This document shows, piece after piece, positions 16,005 through 24,001 of a DNA stretch of 64,000 bases. Each line of letters opens with the position of its first letter. The first letter of the stretch is position 1. The notes beneath the pieces were generated by a model, which had not been told where the DNA came from, did no database searches, and saw nothing but the letters and a program-made list of their open reading frames with translations. Origin of the DNA: DATMER01 sp034667225 (GTDB taxonomy: Bacteria > Acidobacteriota > Thermoanaerobaculia > Multivoradales > UBA5704). The stretch covers positions 1-64,000 of the forward strand of contig JAXDKG010000040.1 in assembly GCA_034667225.1 (NCBI GenBank), written 5' to 3'. The translations under genes were made by a program, and so were the position numbers.

Positions 16005-18200
16005 ATGCTGCATTTGTTCTCTGGCGTCCCCGCGGGCTCCCTTCTTGAGCTACGCCTGATCGTATCGGAAGCGTCCGGCATTGCCGCATCCGCACGTGTC
16101 GTGAGTGAGAACCAAACTGAGCGCGTGTTTACCCATACCCAACTCGTGCAAGGTATCCGAATCCCCATTGAGTTGGAGAATCTTTCGGTCGCTGTCCTGC
16201 TCACTTTCCAGCGAATGGCGACAGCGGAACTGATAGCCCGGGTTCTTCGGTCGGACGGTTCCATTCATGCCTCGCCCTGGATTCAGCGTTTTTTGGCACA
16301 GGAGAGAGAGTCAGCGCTCGCGACCGTTCGGGTTATCCCGGCGAAATCCCGGAGCCTGGACTGGGAAAGTATCACACGGGACAAGTTGGCAGTCGATGTT
16401 GAGGTACCTCGGCCACGCAGGCGGAAAGTCCTCGCGAGCCAGCCCTCCGCGCGCCGATATGTCAATGCCGCGCTCTTCGATGTCACCAAGAACCGCCTAA
16501 CGCCTTCCATGCCGCTCGCCGCCGGCCAAGTCTTCCGCCTGCGCTTGGACATCGGCCCGCTTTCCGCCGAGAGCCAGCTCGAGCGGCCCGAGCCCTTCCC
16601 CGATCGGGCGGTGCCGCGAGACGTCTGGCTTGACGTGATGCTCGCCAGTTCGCACTTCGCGGTCGGCGCGAAGGGGAGCGAACTGGGAAAAGCTCCAGTG
16701 GCGCACGGCCGGATGTTTCTGCCAGGCGACGGCAGCCCGGCAAGAACAGCGACGGGCTCCCCCTATCTCTACTTCTTCCTGCGCGCCCCGCAGGATACGC
16801 AGCTCGCGGTGGCCCGCGTAGGTTTCTATTATCGCAACGCGCTTCTCCAGTCGCTGCGTCTCGCGACCAGGACCGGCGAGAGCGGGGATGGCTTCTCGCT
16901 GACTGTCGACTATACGATCTCGGAGAGCCTGGCGGATCTCCACCTGATTCCGGAGAGGCCGCGGCTCAGCGTAGTGACCAACGACAATGGGGACGGCCGC
17001 CACCAAATCACGGTCCGCAGCGTTCGGGGCGGTGACCCGGGGCCGAGCACCAGCTTCGAGCTAGACGACGAGACGATCGGCGGTGTTATCTCTCAGATGC
17101 GCTCGGTCCTCCGAAGTGAGGCCGTCGCGCCGACGCGCCGCAAGCGTTCGCGCAATCAACTCGTGGAGGATCTGCGGCGGCTTGCCCCCTGGGGCTGGCA
17201 GCTCCACGCGGCATTGGCAGGGCAGTTCCTCGCTGCCTGGAATACAGTCCGCGAAAACCCAGAGGAACTCGTCATCCATATCTCTCGACCGACGAACGCC
17301 AGCTTCACCCTACCGTGGAGCCTGCTTTACGAGATCCAACTGGATTCGGACTACCTGGATTCCGAGATGAACGTCAGGAAGCTGCGAATCTGCGATGTAG
17401 TGAACCAGTGGGACGAGCGTTCGCCACTGTTCGAGGGACTTCCTCGGCAGTGCCCTCTGGCCGGCGAGCCCTGGCATCGAGAGAATGTGCTCTGTCCTTT
17501 CGGTTTCTGGGGCTACCGCTACAGCGTTGAGCAGCTTTCCTCGACCGATCGGCCAGTAACCTTGATTGCTCCCGAGACGAGCCCCCACATGGCCGTCGGC
17601 CTGACGCAGTACGACGTCGACGCCTCCGCGCTGGAGAAGCACCTCAACAAGCTGCGACAGCTCCTGCTGGAACGGTTTCCCCAAGCGCGGGTCGAGGAGG
17701 GTAAGAGCAAGAAGGAGATCCGGGCGCTGCTCGGCCAGGACTTGGCGCTGGTCTACTTCTACTGCCATGGCGAACGGCCTCGGGCCAAGGATCCGAAGAC
17801 CTACCTCGGTGTTGGTAGGTCTGAGCGCATCACGCCTGAGGATGTTATCGGATGGATCCAAGGTTGGCTGCAGGATGGCCGGGTCGTCTGGGACCGCGTG
17901 CGCCCGCTGATCTTCATCAACGCTTGCCATTCTGCGGAGATCAACCCTGACACGCTCATCACCTATCTGAATGCCTTCATTGGAACTGCGAAGGCCGCCG
18001 GGGTAATCGGAACCGAGGTGAAGGTGTATCAACCGCTTGCCATGGAACTCGCGGCGGAGTTTTTCCAGCTCTTCATGCGCCAGGGCTACACCGTGGAGCG
18101 GTCGTTGCGTGAGGTGCGGCTGAGTTTTTTGGCGGACGGCAATCTCTTCGGGCTCGTCTACACCCCATACTGCTGGGCGGACCTCCAGTTGACCCGGTGA
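16005..18200 (+). CDS. CHAT-domain (caspase-like) protein
   Basis: This encodes 731 residues. Residues about 120-400 are beta-rich and unassigned (RRYVNAALFDVTKNRL, LYFFLRAPQDTQLAVARVGF). Residues about 400-731 are a CHAT peptidase: LVIHISRPTNASFTLPWSLLYE opens it, the catalytic His is in VYFYCHGE (about H588), and the catalytic Cys is in FINACHS (about C641). The C-terminus AEFFQLFMRQGYTVERSLREVR is typical of the fold. I chose ATG 16005 because it follows the membrane protein gene after a GAGGCGG site; the longer frame from 15912 would overlap that gene. The GC content of the second half returns to that of the flanks. It is paired with the GNAT-CHAT gene, giving two different caspase-like proteases in one locus. 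Confidence 0.75.
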   Translation: MLHLFSGVPAGSLLELRLIVSEASGIAASARVVSENQTERVFTHTQLVQGIRIPIELENLSVAVLLTFQRMATAELIARVLRSDGSIHASPWIQRFLAQERESALATVRVIPAKSRSLDWESITRDKLAVDVEVPRPRRRKVLASQPSARRYVNAALFDVTKNRLTPSMPLAAGQVFRLRLDIGPLSAESQLERPEPFPDRAVPRDVWLDVMLASSHFAVGAKGSELGKAPVAHGRMFLPGDGSPARTATGSPYLYFFLRAPQDTQLAVARVGFYYRNALLQSLRLATRTGESGDGFSLTVDYTISESLADLHLIPERPRLSVVTNDNGDGRHQITVRSVRGGDPGPSTSFELDDETIGGVISQMRSVLRSEAVAPTRRKRSRNQLVEDLRRLAPWGWQLHAALAGQFLAAWNTVRENPEELVIHISRPTNASFTLPWSLLYEIQLDSDYLDSEMNVRKLRICDVVNQWDERSPLFEGLPRQCPLAGEPWHRENVLCPFGFWGYRYSVEQLSSTDRPVTLIAPETSPHMAVGLTQYDVDASALEKHLNKLRQLLLERFPQARVEEGKSKKEIRALLGQDLALVYFYCHGERPRAKDPKTYLGVGRSERITPEDVIGWIQGWLQDGRVVWDRVRPLIFINACHSAEINPDTLITYLNAFIGTAKAAGVIGTEVKVYQPLAMELAAEFFQLFMRQGYTVERSLREVRLSFLADGNLFGLVYTPYCWADLQLTR

Positions 18201-18289
18201 TCGTCTCGCCTCAACGGACGTGAGAGGCTTCGCCTCAGCCGAGCGGAATGGGTGCCACCCGTTTCCTGCTGCATCTCCGACCGTGAGCC

Positions 18290-18519
18290 TCGACGAAGCC
18301 GCGCGCGTAGTTGAACTGCTGCCACACCACGAAGACGACGAAGGCGAGCAGCACCGCGTAGACCGAGCCCAGCGTCTGCAAGCTGGAGCCGATGGCCTCG
18401 CGCGCGGCCAGCAGCGCCTGGTCGTCGAGGCACGCGTGGGCGGCGCACAACCCGGCGATCGAGAAGACGGTCGAGCCCAGCACCGCCGGGGTCAGGCGGA
18501 GGATCGTCTCGACCGACAA
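18290..18519 (-). pseudogene. truncated DUF4239 membrane protein remnant
   Basis: The minus strand reads MSVETILRLTPAVLG and then SLQTLGSVYAVLLAFVVFVVWQQFNYARGFVE, which is the N-terminal part of bestrophin-like DUF4239 membrane proteins. A full protein has about 250 residues; here family-like sequence ends after about 75 and runs into unrelated residues and a stop at 18235. It is a remnant, probably cut when the neighbouring CHAT locus was inserted. The rest of 18201-18569 holds nothing I can identify. Confidence 0.55.
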
Positions 18520-18569
18520 GCGCAGGCGCCAGGACGTCCGCGAGCGATTGTATGGCTTAGACTCGCCGC

Positions 18570-19127
18570 ATGGGGCTCTTGACCTTCAGCATCAACGTCA
18601 CCCTGGACGGCTGCGTCGACCACCAGGAAGGAATCGCCGACGACGAGACGCACGCGTTCTTCACCCGCCTTATGGACGAGGGCGGGGCGATGCTGTGGGG
18701 CCGCATCACCTACGAGATGATGGAGAGCTACTGGCCGGCGGTCGCCCGCGGCGACGAGGAGGCGCCGCCGGCGATGCGCGAGTGGGCGGTCAAGCTGGAG
18801 GCCAAGCCGAAGTACGTGGTGTCGTCGACGCGAAAGGACTTCCCGTGGACCAACAGCCACCACATCGTCGGCGACCTGCGCACGGGCGTGCAGAAGCTCA
18901 AGGACGCGACCCCGACCGGCGTGCTCCTCGGTAGCGGCAAGCTCGCGACCGAGCTGGACCGGCTGGATCTGATCGACGAGTACAAGTTCCTCGTCCACCC
19001 CAGGATCGCAGGCCACGGCCCGACCCTGTACCAGAGCGGGCTGCCCAGCACGCGACGGCTCGAGCTGGTCTCGGCGAAGCCGCTCCGCAGCGGCGCGGTC
19101 GCCATGCACTACCGGCGCGCGCGCTGA
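18570..19127 (+). CDS. RibD C-terminal / dihydrofolate-reductase-like protein
   Basis: This encodes 185 residues. The pattern MGLLTFSINVTLDGCVDH, AMLWGRITYEMMESYWP, LLGSGKLATELDRLDLIDEY and LVHPRIAGHGPTLY is that of the bacterial RibD_C/DHFR-fold family (often called deaminase-reductase), a cytoplasmic NADPH-dependent reductase group with mostly unknown substrates. Its length is typical. I see no clear ribosome binding site before the ATG, so it may be leaderless. It stands alone between the DUF4239 remnant and a long spacer. Confidence 0.8.
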   Translation: MGLLTFSINVTLDGCVDHQEGIADDETHAFFTRLMDEGGAMLWGRITYEMMESYWPAVARGDEEAPPAMREWAVKLEAKPKYVVSSTRKDFPWTNSHHIVGDLRTGVQKLKDATPTGVLLGSGKLATELDRLDLIDEYKFLVHPRIAGHGPTLYQSGLPSTRRLELVSAKPLRSGAVAMHYRRAR

Positions 19128-19647
19128 CTCAGAGCAGCCCCTTCGCGCCCAGCTCGCGGGCCCTCCGCCCGCCAAGGGGGCCCTTCGCCCCCTCGGCCAC
19201 TCCCCCGTTCAGGCGGGCAGTTTCAGCCACAGAGCCACGCCGGCGCCTCGCAGCTTCGCCCGGCATACCTCCGTGTCCGTCCCCACAACTCAGCTCTGTT
19301 CCAGGGAAGTCACCGCACACTTCCTTTTGAGAGGCTCGCCCTCTCCGGTCGTGGTGGCCGGAGCCGTGCGGCCCTCAGGAGGTCCGAATGCTTCGATTCG
19401 CGCAGTTCTGGAATTTCCTGTCCTTCCTCTGGGCCGAGACTGGTTCCGTTCTCGAACCGGACGGCGGGCCAAGGCCCAACGCCGCCAGCTCAGGCGACAC
19501 CGGTTCCGTCCTTGAGCCTGACGGCCGTACCTGAGTGATCCCCTGCGGGCCGGGTGAAAATCCCGGCCCGTTCCTCCCTGGACGCCGCGCGAGTTCCTGG
19601 GTTACAGTATTTGAACTCGTGAGAGCGTACCTAAAAGGGAGGGAAGC
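19128..19647. other. 520-base spacer with a hairpin and a short repeat pair
   Basis: No gene is supported. There is a short direct repeat (GGTTCCGT..CT.GA.CC.GACGGC) at 19442-19465 and 19502-19525, and a perfect 9-base stem CGGGCCGGG/CCCGGCCCG at 19546-19570 without a T-run. A ribosome binding site AAGGGAGGG precedes the next gene. Confidence 0.5.
19442..19525. repeat. short direct repeat pair, 60-base period
   Basis: Two 24-base copies start at 19442 and 19502 with about five differences. On the minus strand both would encode SGSRTEPVS, a sign of a dispersed intergenic repeat. Confidence 0.55.
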
Positions 19648-20961
19648 ATGGAGCACAAGCATCTCGATGCCGCCGCTTTGGAGCGCCTGCTCGCCGTCGA
19701 CCGGTCGGCGGAGCAGAATGAGCAGCTCTTCTATCTGCTGGCTGTATGCCCCGTCTGCCGAGAGGCGGGCGGCTGGCTGCTCGAGCTGCATCAGGCCCAA
19801 GCCCTCCCGCCCGTTTTCGGTCTGATTGACGCCGCCCTGGCCCGGTCCCGTGCTGAGGCTCCCCGGCTTCTGGAAGCGCTCGTCTCTCTCGATCCGGAGG
19901 CGCGCCTTGTCCACCTCCAAGCTGACTCTCGGTTCGTGAGCTGGGGGTTGTGCGAGCTCCTGGTCCGCGAGAGCCGCCGGGCCGCGCCGGAAGGCGCGTC
20001 CGAAGCCGTCCACCTCGCCGACCTGGCGGTCCATGGGGCGGAGATGATTCCAGAGGGTGAGCCCTTCGAGGAGAAGTGGATCTATCAGCTCCGCAGCCTT
20101 GCCTGGGCTGCCCTCGGCAACGCCTACAAGGTGCAGGGCGATCTCTCCGGAGCCGAGAGGAGCTTCGAGATGTCGGACTCCTGGTGGGAGGCAGGCGCAA
20201 CGGGCATCGGAGACGCGCTCGGCTACGAGCCTATCCTTCTAGTCCTCAAGGCGCCGCTCCGGATGGCACAGCGGCGCTTCCCCGAGGCGATCAAGCTGCT
20301 CGACCAGGCCGTCGCTCTCTATCTGGAGGGAGAACCCGAGCAGCGGGATCCACACCTCGCCGGCAGGAGCCTCGTTGCGAAGTCTGCTGTGCTCATCGAG
20401 ATGGGCGAATCGGAATCCGCCATCCTAACCCTGAAGAGAGCAGCCGGCCTGATCGACCCCGCGCGCGATCCGCGCCTCGTCCTCTGTATCCACCACAACC
20501 TCGTCGACAACCTGTCCAAGATGGGCCGCCACAAGGAAGCGGCCGACCTTCTCCCCGAGCTCCGGGACCTGGCTGCAGCGCACGGGGGCGCGCTGGATCA
20601 CCTCCGCCTGCGATGGGTAGAAGGCCGCGTGGCCGCCGGCCTGGGCGAACACCAGCGAGCCCGCCAGCTCCTCACCGTTGTCCGCCAGACCTTCCTCGAT
20701 GCTGGCAATCCCTACGAAGCCGCGCTCGCGACCCTGGACCTGGTGATTTCCCCTCTGGAGGAGGGGAACACCGCCGAGGTCCGCGCCCTGGCCGACGAGA
20801 TGGTCGCCGTCTTCCGCGCTCACAACGTCTCCCGCGAAGCCCTGGCCGCGGTCCTCCTCTTCCAGGAAGCCGCCCACCGCGAAGCCGCCTCCGCCCAGCT
20901 CGCCCGCGAAGTCGCCGCTGCGCTCACCCGAGCGCGTCGAGGCGCGGCGAAGAACCCCTGA
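19648..20961 (+). CDS. TPR protein with Cys-pair N-terminus
   Basis: This encodes 437 residues. The first 40 (MEHKHLDAAALERLLAVD ... LLAVCPVCREAG) look like the zinc-finger/anti-sigma-like head (H...CPxC) that precedes helical repeats in many Acidobacteriota proteins. The rest, about 130-420, is made of tetratricopeptide-like helix pairs (LAWAALGNAYKVQGDLSGAERSFEMSD, RFPEAIKLLDQAVALYLEGE, GRHKEAADLLPELRDLAAAHG). It is probably a cytoplasmic scaffold or regulator; no enzyme domain is present. AAGGGAGGG sets the start. Two small paralogous genes follow, the first after only 25 bases, and the last codons of this gene are part of the tandem duplication that made them. Confidence 0.7.
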   Translation: MEHKHLDAAALERLLAVDRSAEQNEQLFYLLAVCPVCREAGGWLLELHQAQALPPVFGLIDAALARSRAEAPRLLEALVSLDPEARLVHLQADSRFVSWGLCELLVRESRRAAPEGASEAVHLADLAVHGAEMIPEGEPFEEKWIYQLRSLAWAALGNAYKVQGDLSGAERSFEMSDSWWEAGATGIGDALGYEPILLVLKAPLRMAQRRFPEAIKLLDQAVALYLEGEPEQRDPHLAGRSLVAKSAVLIEMGESESAILTLKRAAGLIDPARDPRLVLCIHHNLVDNLSKMGRHKEAADLLPELRDLAAAHGGALDHLRLRWVEGRVAAGLGEHQRARQLLTVVRQTFLDAGNPYEAALATLDLVISPLEEGNTAEVRALADEMVAVFRAHNVSREALAAVLLFQEAAHREAASAQLAREVAAALTRARRGAAKNP

Positions 20962-21365
20962 GCGCAATAGGGAGCTAATCCATCTAATGCTTTCCCTTGA
21001 AGAGTGCCGGAAGATCCTGGGGGATGAGGCCCGCGGGCTCTCCGATGCCGATCTCGAGCTCCTCCGTCAGCAGCTCTACGGGCTCGCCGACATCGCCATC
21101 TCGTGCTTTCTGACCAGGAGGGACGAAGGCGTCACCTTCCCATCCGAGGCCACCGCGACGCCGCCAAACGCCCCTGAGCGCAATAGGAGCGAATCTATCC
21201 AATGATTTCACTTGAAAGGTGCCGGGAGATCCTGGGGGATGACGCCCGCGGGCTCTCCGACGCCGAGCTCGAGGTCGTCCGTCAGCAGGTCCACAGGTAC
21301 GTCCGTCTCGTCTTGTCGATCTCTCTGGACAAGAAGGCCGAAGGCGTCACCTTCCCCTCCGAAGA
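20955..21365 (+). repeat. tandem duplication of about 216 bp
   Basis: The unit beginning CCCCTGAGCGCAATAG at 20955 is repeated from 21171. It carries a ribosome binding site, a start codon and most of a small gene. The first copy begins within the TPR gene's last codons and the second within the first small gene's last codons, so the repeat arose by duplicating that junction. Confidence 0.8.
20987..21205 (+). CDS. small helical protein, paralogue 1
   Basis: This encodes 72 residues starting MLSLEECRKILGDEARGLSD. A helix-turn-helix-like start and an ADLELLRQQLYGLADIAI helix are visible; the last 20 residues look disordered. It is about 60 percent identical to the next gene over its first 50 residues. 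Start supported by AGGGAG. Its stop overlaps the next start as ATGA. Family unknown; similar small ORFs can sit near recombinases, which may hint at a regulator, but that is weak. Confidence 0.6.
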   Translation: MLSLEECRKILGDEARGLSDADLELLRQQLYGLADIAISCFLTRRDEGVTFPSEATATPPNAPERNRSESIQ

Positions 21366-21462
21366 GCCGCCCACCGCAAAGCCGGGCCGAGGTGCTGCCG
21401 GAGGGCCAGGCAATGGGCAGAGGCGGGACAAAGCAGGGCCTCCAGAGACTGTGGGATACTAG
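21202..21462 (+). CDS. small helical protein, paralogue 2
   Basis: This encodes 86 residues starting MISLERCREILGDDARGLSD and arose by tandem duplication from the preceding gene. The core motif REILGDDARGLSDAELEVVRQQ is kept. The C-terminus is a new Gly/Pro/Arg-rich tail (PGRGAAGGPGNGQRRDK) where the duplication ends and the frame runs into the antitoxin's upstream region. A TAGGAG site precedes the start. Function unknown. Confidence 0.55.
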   Translation: MISLERCREILGDDARGLSDAELEVVRQQVHRYVRLVLSISLDKKAEGVTFPSEEPPTAKPGRGAAGGPGNGQRRDKAGPPETVGY

Positions 21463-21466
21463 CGCC

Positions 21467-21691
21467 ATGGGGAAAGCATCCGCTCTCAAGGTCGAAGAAC
21501 TGAGCCGTGACGAGAAGCTTGAGCTCCTCGACCGCCTTTGGGAGAGCCTGGGTCAAGACCCGGAAGCCCTGCCCCTGACGAGTTCTCAGCGAGAGGAGTT
21601 GGATCGGCGGCTCGACGAGCTGGAGGCGGAAGGTCCAACTGGGCTCTCGTGGGATGAAGTCGTCGCCCAAGCCCGGGCGCGCTCCCGGTGA
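21467..21691 (+). CDS. antitoxin, addiction-module component family
   Basis: This encodes 74 residues: VEELSRDEKLELLDRLWESLGQDPEALPLTSSQREELDRRLDELE, then GLSWDEVVAQ. This is the typical pattern of the putative addiction-module component family (PF09720-like), antitoxins paired with RelE/ParE toxins. It would bind and neutralise the toxin encoded directly downstream. ATG 21467 gives the usual length; its stop overlaps the toxin start (GTGA), so translation is coupled. Confidence 0.85.
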   Translation: MGKASALKVEELSRDEKLELLDRLWESLGQDPEALPLTSSQREELDRRLDELEAEGPTGLSWDEVVAQARARSR

Positions 21692-21978
21692 AGCACATCT
21701 ATCGGCCTGCGGCAGCGGCTGATATCGAGCAAGCCTATGCCCGGTACGAGCAAGAGCGGAGAGGCCTCGGCGAGGAGTTTCTCGCCGAGGTCACTGCGAC
21801 CGCGAGGCTGGTTCTGGAGAGGCCTGAGGCCTACCCGGTGGTCGTTCGTCGGACGCACCGAGCCCTCATCCATCGATTCCCGTATGGGCTGTTCTATCGA
21901 GTCCTCGGCGACACGGTTGTCTTCGTAGCGTGTTTCCACACGAGCCAGAATCCTGCACTGTGGGCGCGGCGCCGCTGA
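21688..21978 (+). CDS. RelE/ParE-family toxin
   Basis: This encodes 96 residues with a GTG start overlapping the antitoxin stop. The sequence (IYRPAAAADIEQAYARYEQERRGLGEEFLAEV, then PEAYPVVVRRTHRALIHRFPYGLFYRVLGDTVVFVACFH) is classic ParE/RelE fold: two N-terminal helices and a beta-sheet ending in Y-x-V...VVFVA. It would inhibit gyrase or translation when free. The complete pair probably stabilises the island. Confidence 0.9.
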   Translation: MKHIYRPAAAADIEQAYARYEQERRGLGEEFLAEVTATARLVLERPEAYPVVVRRTHRALIHRFPYGLFYRVLGDTVVFVACFHTSQNPALWARRR

Positions 21979-22048
21979 CTTCTCGGAGCGCCTCGCCCAG
22001 GTGCAGGTTTCAGGCGCCCGGGTGAGGCCGCTTCGCCCCAGCCGAGGC

Positions 22049-23428
22049 CTAGTTGACTCTGCTCTCGCCGAGGAGCTTCTCGACGTGTCCACCGGCCAAG
22101 GCTGCCGCGCGGGATTGGGCTTCTGCTTCCCGGTGCCAGTAGACCTTTTCCATCATCCGGAGCGAGGTATGCCCGAGCAGCTCCATGCCGTGCTCCGGCT
22201 CGACGCCTGCGGACGGTAGCTGCGAGCGGAACGCGTGGCGGGCCGTCTTCGGGGTGACGCCCTCCACGCTTGCCAGCTTGCACATCAGCTCCCAGGCCTT
22301 CTGCACGCTGGTCAGGTGCGTACCTTCCTTATCCCCTGGGATGACCCAGCGGCAGCCCGTGTAGCGCGGCACGGAGCGGATGATCGCGACGTCCCCGGGC
22401 GAGAGCCAGATGGTCCGTCCCTCCTTTTCGGAGTCGTGGCGGTCGCCCTTGCCCCGAGGGCGCTCGATCCGGGGCGCAAGCCGGATGTAGGCTTCGGGAT
22501 CGGCCAGCGTCTCGAGGTCGAAGTCGGGGCCGAGGAGGATTGGGGGCTGAACCCAGGCGAGCTCGGCCGTCAGGATCTCATGGGGGCGGCACCCGGTCCG
22601 GAGAATGAGCCGGATGGCGGCGAGCGTGCGGGCCGGCAGGAGTTCCTTCGCCTCGATCTTCTGGAGAGCCTGGCCGAGGGCCTTGTACTGCTCGGGTCCG
22701 ATCGTCGCCTTCGAGGGGCGCTCCTTGAACCGGTCGACCTTCCTCTCGGATGCCGGGTTCGGCCCGGGTAGCCATTCCATCTTGTCGATGGCCCACTGAT
22801 AGGCGGCGGTGAGCTGCTGAAGCGCCCGGTTGGCCACGGTCATGCCGTTGACCTGTCCGCCCCTGCGTGGTTGGGTCGCGGCCACCGCTTCGGCCTTCAC
22901 CTTGGCGGCGATGTCGCGCTTCAAGGCGACGACGCGGGCCGGGGTCAGTTCCGGAAGCTTCAGCTTGCCCAGGGCAGTGCGGTGCTCCGAATCGGGCACG
23001 GCATGTGGCAGGAGGTGAAGCCGCCAGAGTCGCTTGTACTCGTCGATCGTCTTGGGCGTCCACCGGTCGGCGTGGGCCTCGTGGAATCTCTGGGCCAGCT
23101 CCTCGATGGTCAACCGGAGCCCGGTCATGGTGCTCGTCTTCCCCCGGGCCACGCGAATGTCTCTAAGTTTCTCGGCGGCCAGCTCGCGGGCCTTCTCGGG
23201 AGTCAGCTCGTGGACGAGACCCAGGCGGTCGATAGGGAAGCCGTCTTTCCGGATGATGTACTTCACCTCGGCCCGGCCGACCTCCAGGCCGAAGCCGCGG
23301 AGGGAGTCGAAGCCACCGCCCTCCATGATGTAGTACCGATCCCCGCGCGCCATCCGGACCCGTTCCAGCACGGACCGGGTGATCTTGGGAACGTGCCGCC
23401 GCTTCCGCTTCTTCTTCTTCTCTTCCAT
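22049..23428 (-). CDS. phage-type tyrosine integrase of the island
   Basis: This encodes 459 residues. The N-terminus is very basic (MEEKKKKRKRRHVPK) and is followed by an arm-binding-like domain; residues about 110-200 are the SAM-like core-binding domain (LTIEELAQRFHEAHADRWTPKTIDEYKRLW). The catalytic domain has Arg in TGCRPHE, HxxR in TARHAFRS, the second His in LLGHTSL and the Tyr in MEKVYWH. All are present. It reads away from a tRNA-Pro 3' fragment about 180 bases upstream, the standard layout for an integrase at attR. Three phased CTCGTAC repeats lie just before the start and may control it. Confidence 0.9.
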   Translation of the reverse strand: MEEKKKKRKRRHVPKITRSVLERVRMARGDRYYIMEGGGFDSLRGFGLEVGRAEVKYIIRKDGFPIDRLGLVHELTPEKARELAAEKLRDIRVARGKTSTMTGLRLTIEELAQRFHEAHADRWTPKTIDEYKRLWRLHLLPHAVPDSEHRTALGKLKLPELTPARVVALKRDIAAKVKAEAVAATQPRRGGQVNGMTVANRALQQLTAAYQWAIDKMEWLPGPNPASERKVDRFKERPSKATIGPEQYKALGQALQKIEAKELLPARTLAAIRLILRTGCRPHEILTAELAWVQPPILLGPDFDLETLADPEAYIRLAPRIERPRGKGDRHDSEKEGRTIWLSPGDVAIIRSVPRYTGCRWVIPGDKEGTHLTSVQKAWELMCKLASVEGVTPKTARHAFRSQLPSAGVEPEHGMELLGHTSLRMMEKVYWHREAEAQSRAAALAGGHVEKLLGESRVN

Positions 23429-23438
23429 CTCCCCCCCC

Positions 23439-23467
23439 CTCGTACAAAACTCGTACGTTTCTCGTAC
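23439..23467. promoter_or_regulatory. three 11-base-phased CTCGTAC repeats upstream of the integrase
   Basis: CTCGTAC occurs at 23439, 23450 and 23461, exactly one helical turn apart, within 40 bases of the integrase start. Phased direct repeats like this are typical of operators or excisionase/integrase arm sites. Confidence 0.65.
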
Positions 23468-23496
23468 AATACACCCCCCGAATACTGCCGGTCAAG

Positions 23497-23591
23497 CCCG
23501 GGAAGGCGCGGAGGTTGGGGAGGCCGAAATTCGGCTAAATCGTTGTTTTTACGTGTACTTACCGGTTAACTCCGGGAAGCCCCGGGAAGGC
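23497..23591. repeat. CCCGGGAAGGC repeats, possible integrase arm sites
   Basis: CCCGGGAAGGC occurs at 23497-23507 and 23581-23591, with a near copy TCCGGGAAGCC at 23571-23581, next to the attachment core. Repeats flanking a core are what arm-binding tyrosine integrases use. Confidence 0.5.
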
Positions 23592-23606
23592 TGTGGAATA
23601 CCTGAC

Positions 23607-23656
23607 TCTGAATGGGGTTCAGGGGGTCCCGAGTTCGAATCTCGGCGTCCCGACCA
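23607..23656 (+). other. attachment site: 3' fragment of tRNA-Pro(GGG)
   Basis: The 50 bases match tRNA positions 27 to 76. The anticodon stem is TCTGA/TCAGG with loop ATGGGGT (U33, anticodon GGG, G37), then the variable loop GGGTC, T stem CCGAG/CTCGG with loop TTCGAAT, the 3' acceptor strand CGTCCCG, discriminator A and an encoded CCA. No matching 5' acceptor strand (CGGGACG) or D arm lies upstream, so the tRNA is not functional. With the integrase next to it, this is best read as attR of an island whose intact tRNA-Pro lies left of the window. Confidence 0.75.
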
Positions 23657-23805
23657 ATTTCCTCCCCTGATTAAAATCAAAAGTTTGAGAGGCGCCGACG
23701 AGGACCGTGTACAAATCTAAGCTGCTGCGTGCCCTTTTTGCCACCTCACCCTTTCCGCCTCGCTGCCGCCACCCCGCGGCTACCCCTTAGAGCTACACGG
23801 CGAGG

Positions 23806-24001
23806 GACCACCTCAGGAAGCGGCGGCTCGACCTCGGGCTCCGGCAGCGGGATGTCGCCGAGAAGTGAACCTGAAGACCTACGCGAAGTGGGAGCAGGGG
23901 CTCTACGAGCCGGAGGCGCGGTTATGGCCGGCCGTGGTGCGGTTCCTCGGGTACGACCCGGCTCCGGAGCCCTCGACCTTGGGCGGCGGATCAGGGTTGT
24001 A
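23806..24001 (+). pseudogene. XRE-type helix-turn-helix regulator remnant
   Basis: Frame one reads DHLRKRRLDLGLRQRDVAEK and stops at 23866; another frame then reads VNLKTYAKWEQGLYEPEARL and WPAVVRFLGYDPAPEP. Together they make one XRE-like HTH domain with a missing stretch (about GLGV) at the break. The RFLGYDP ending is typical of this regulator group. It lies just outside the attachment site, so it may belong to an older element. Confidence 0.6.

Noticed and set aside
23581..23656. An intact tRNA-Pro gene
   Set aside because: The 5' acceptor strand and D arm are absent; only positions 27-76 can be matched.
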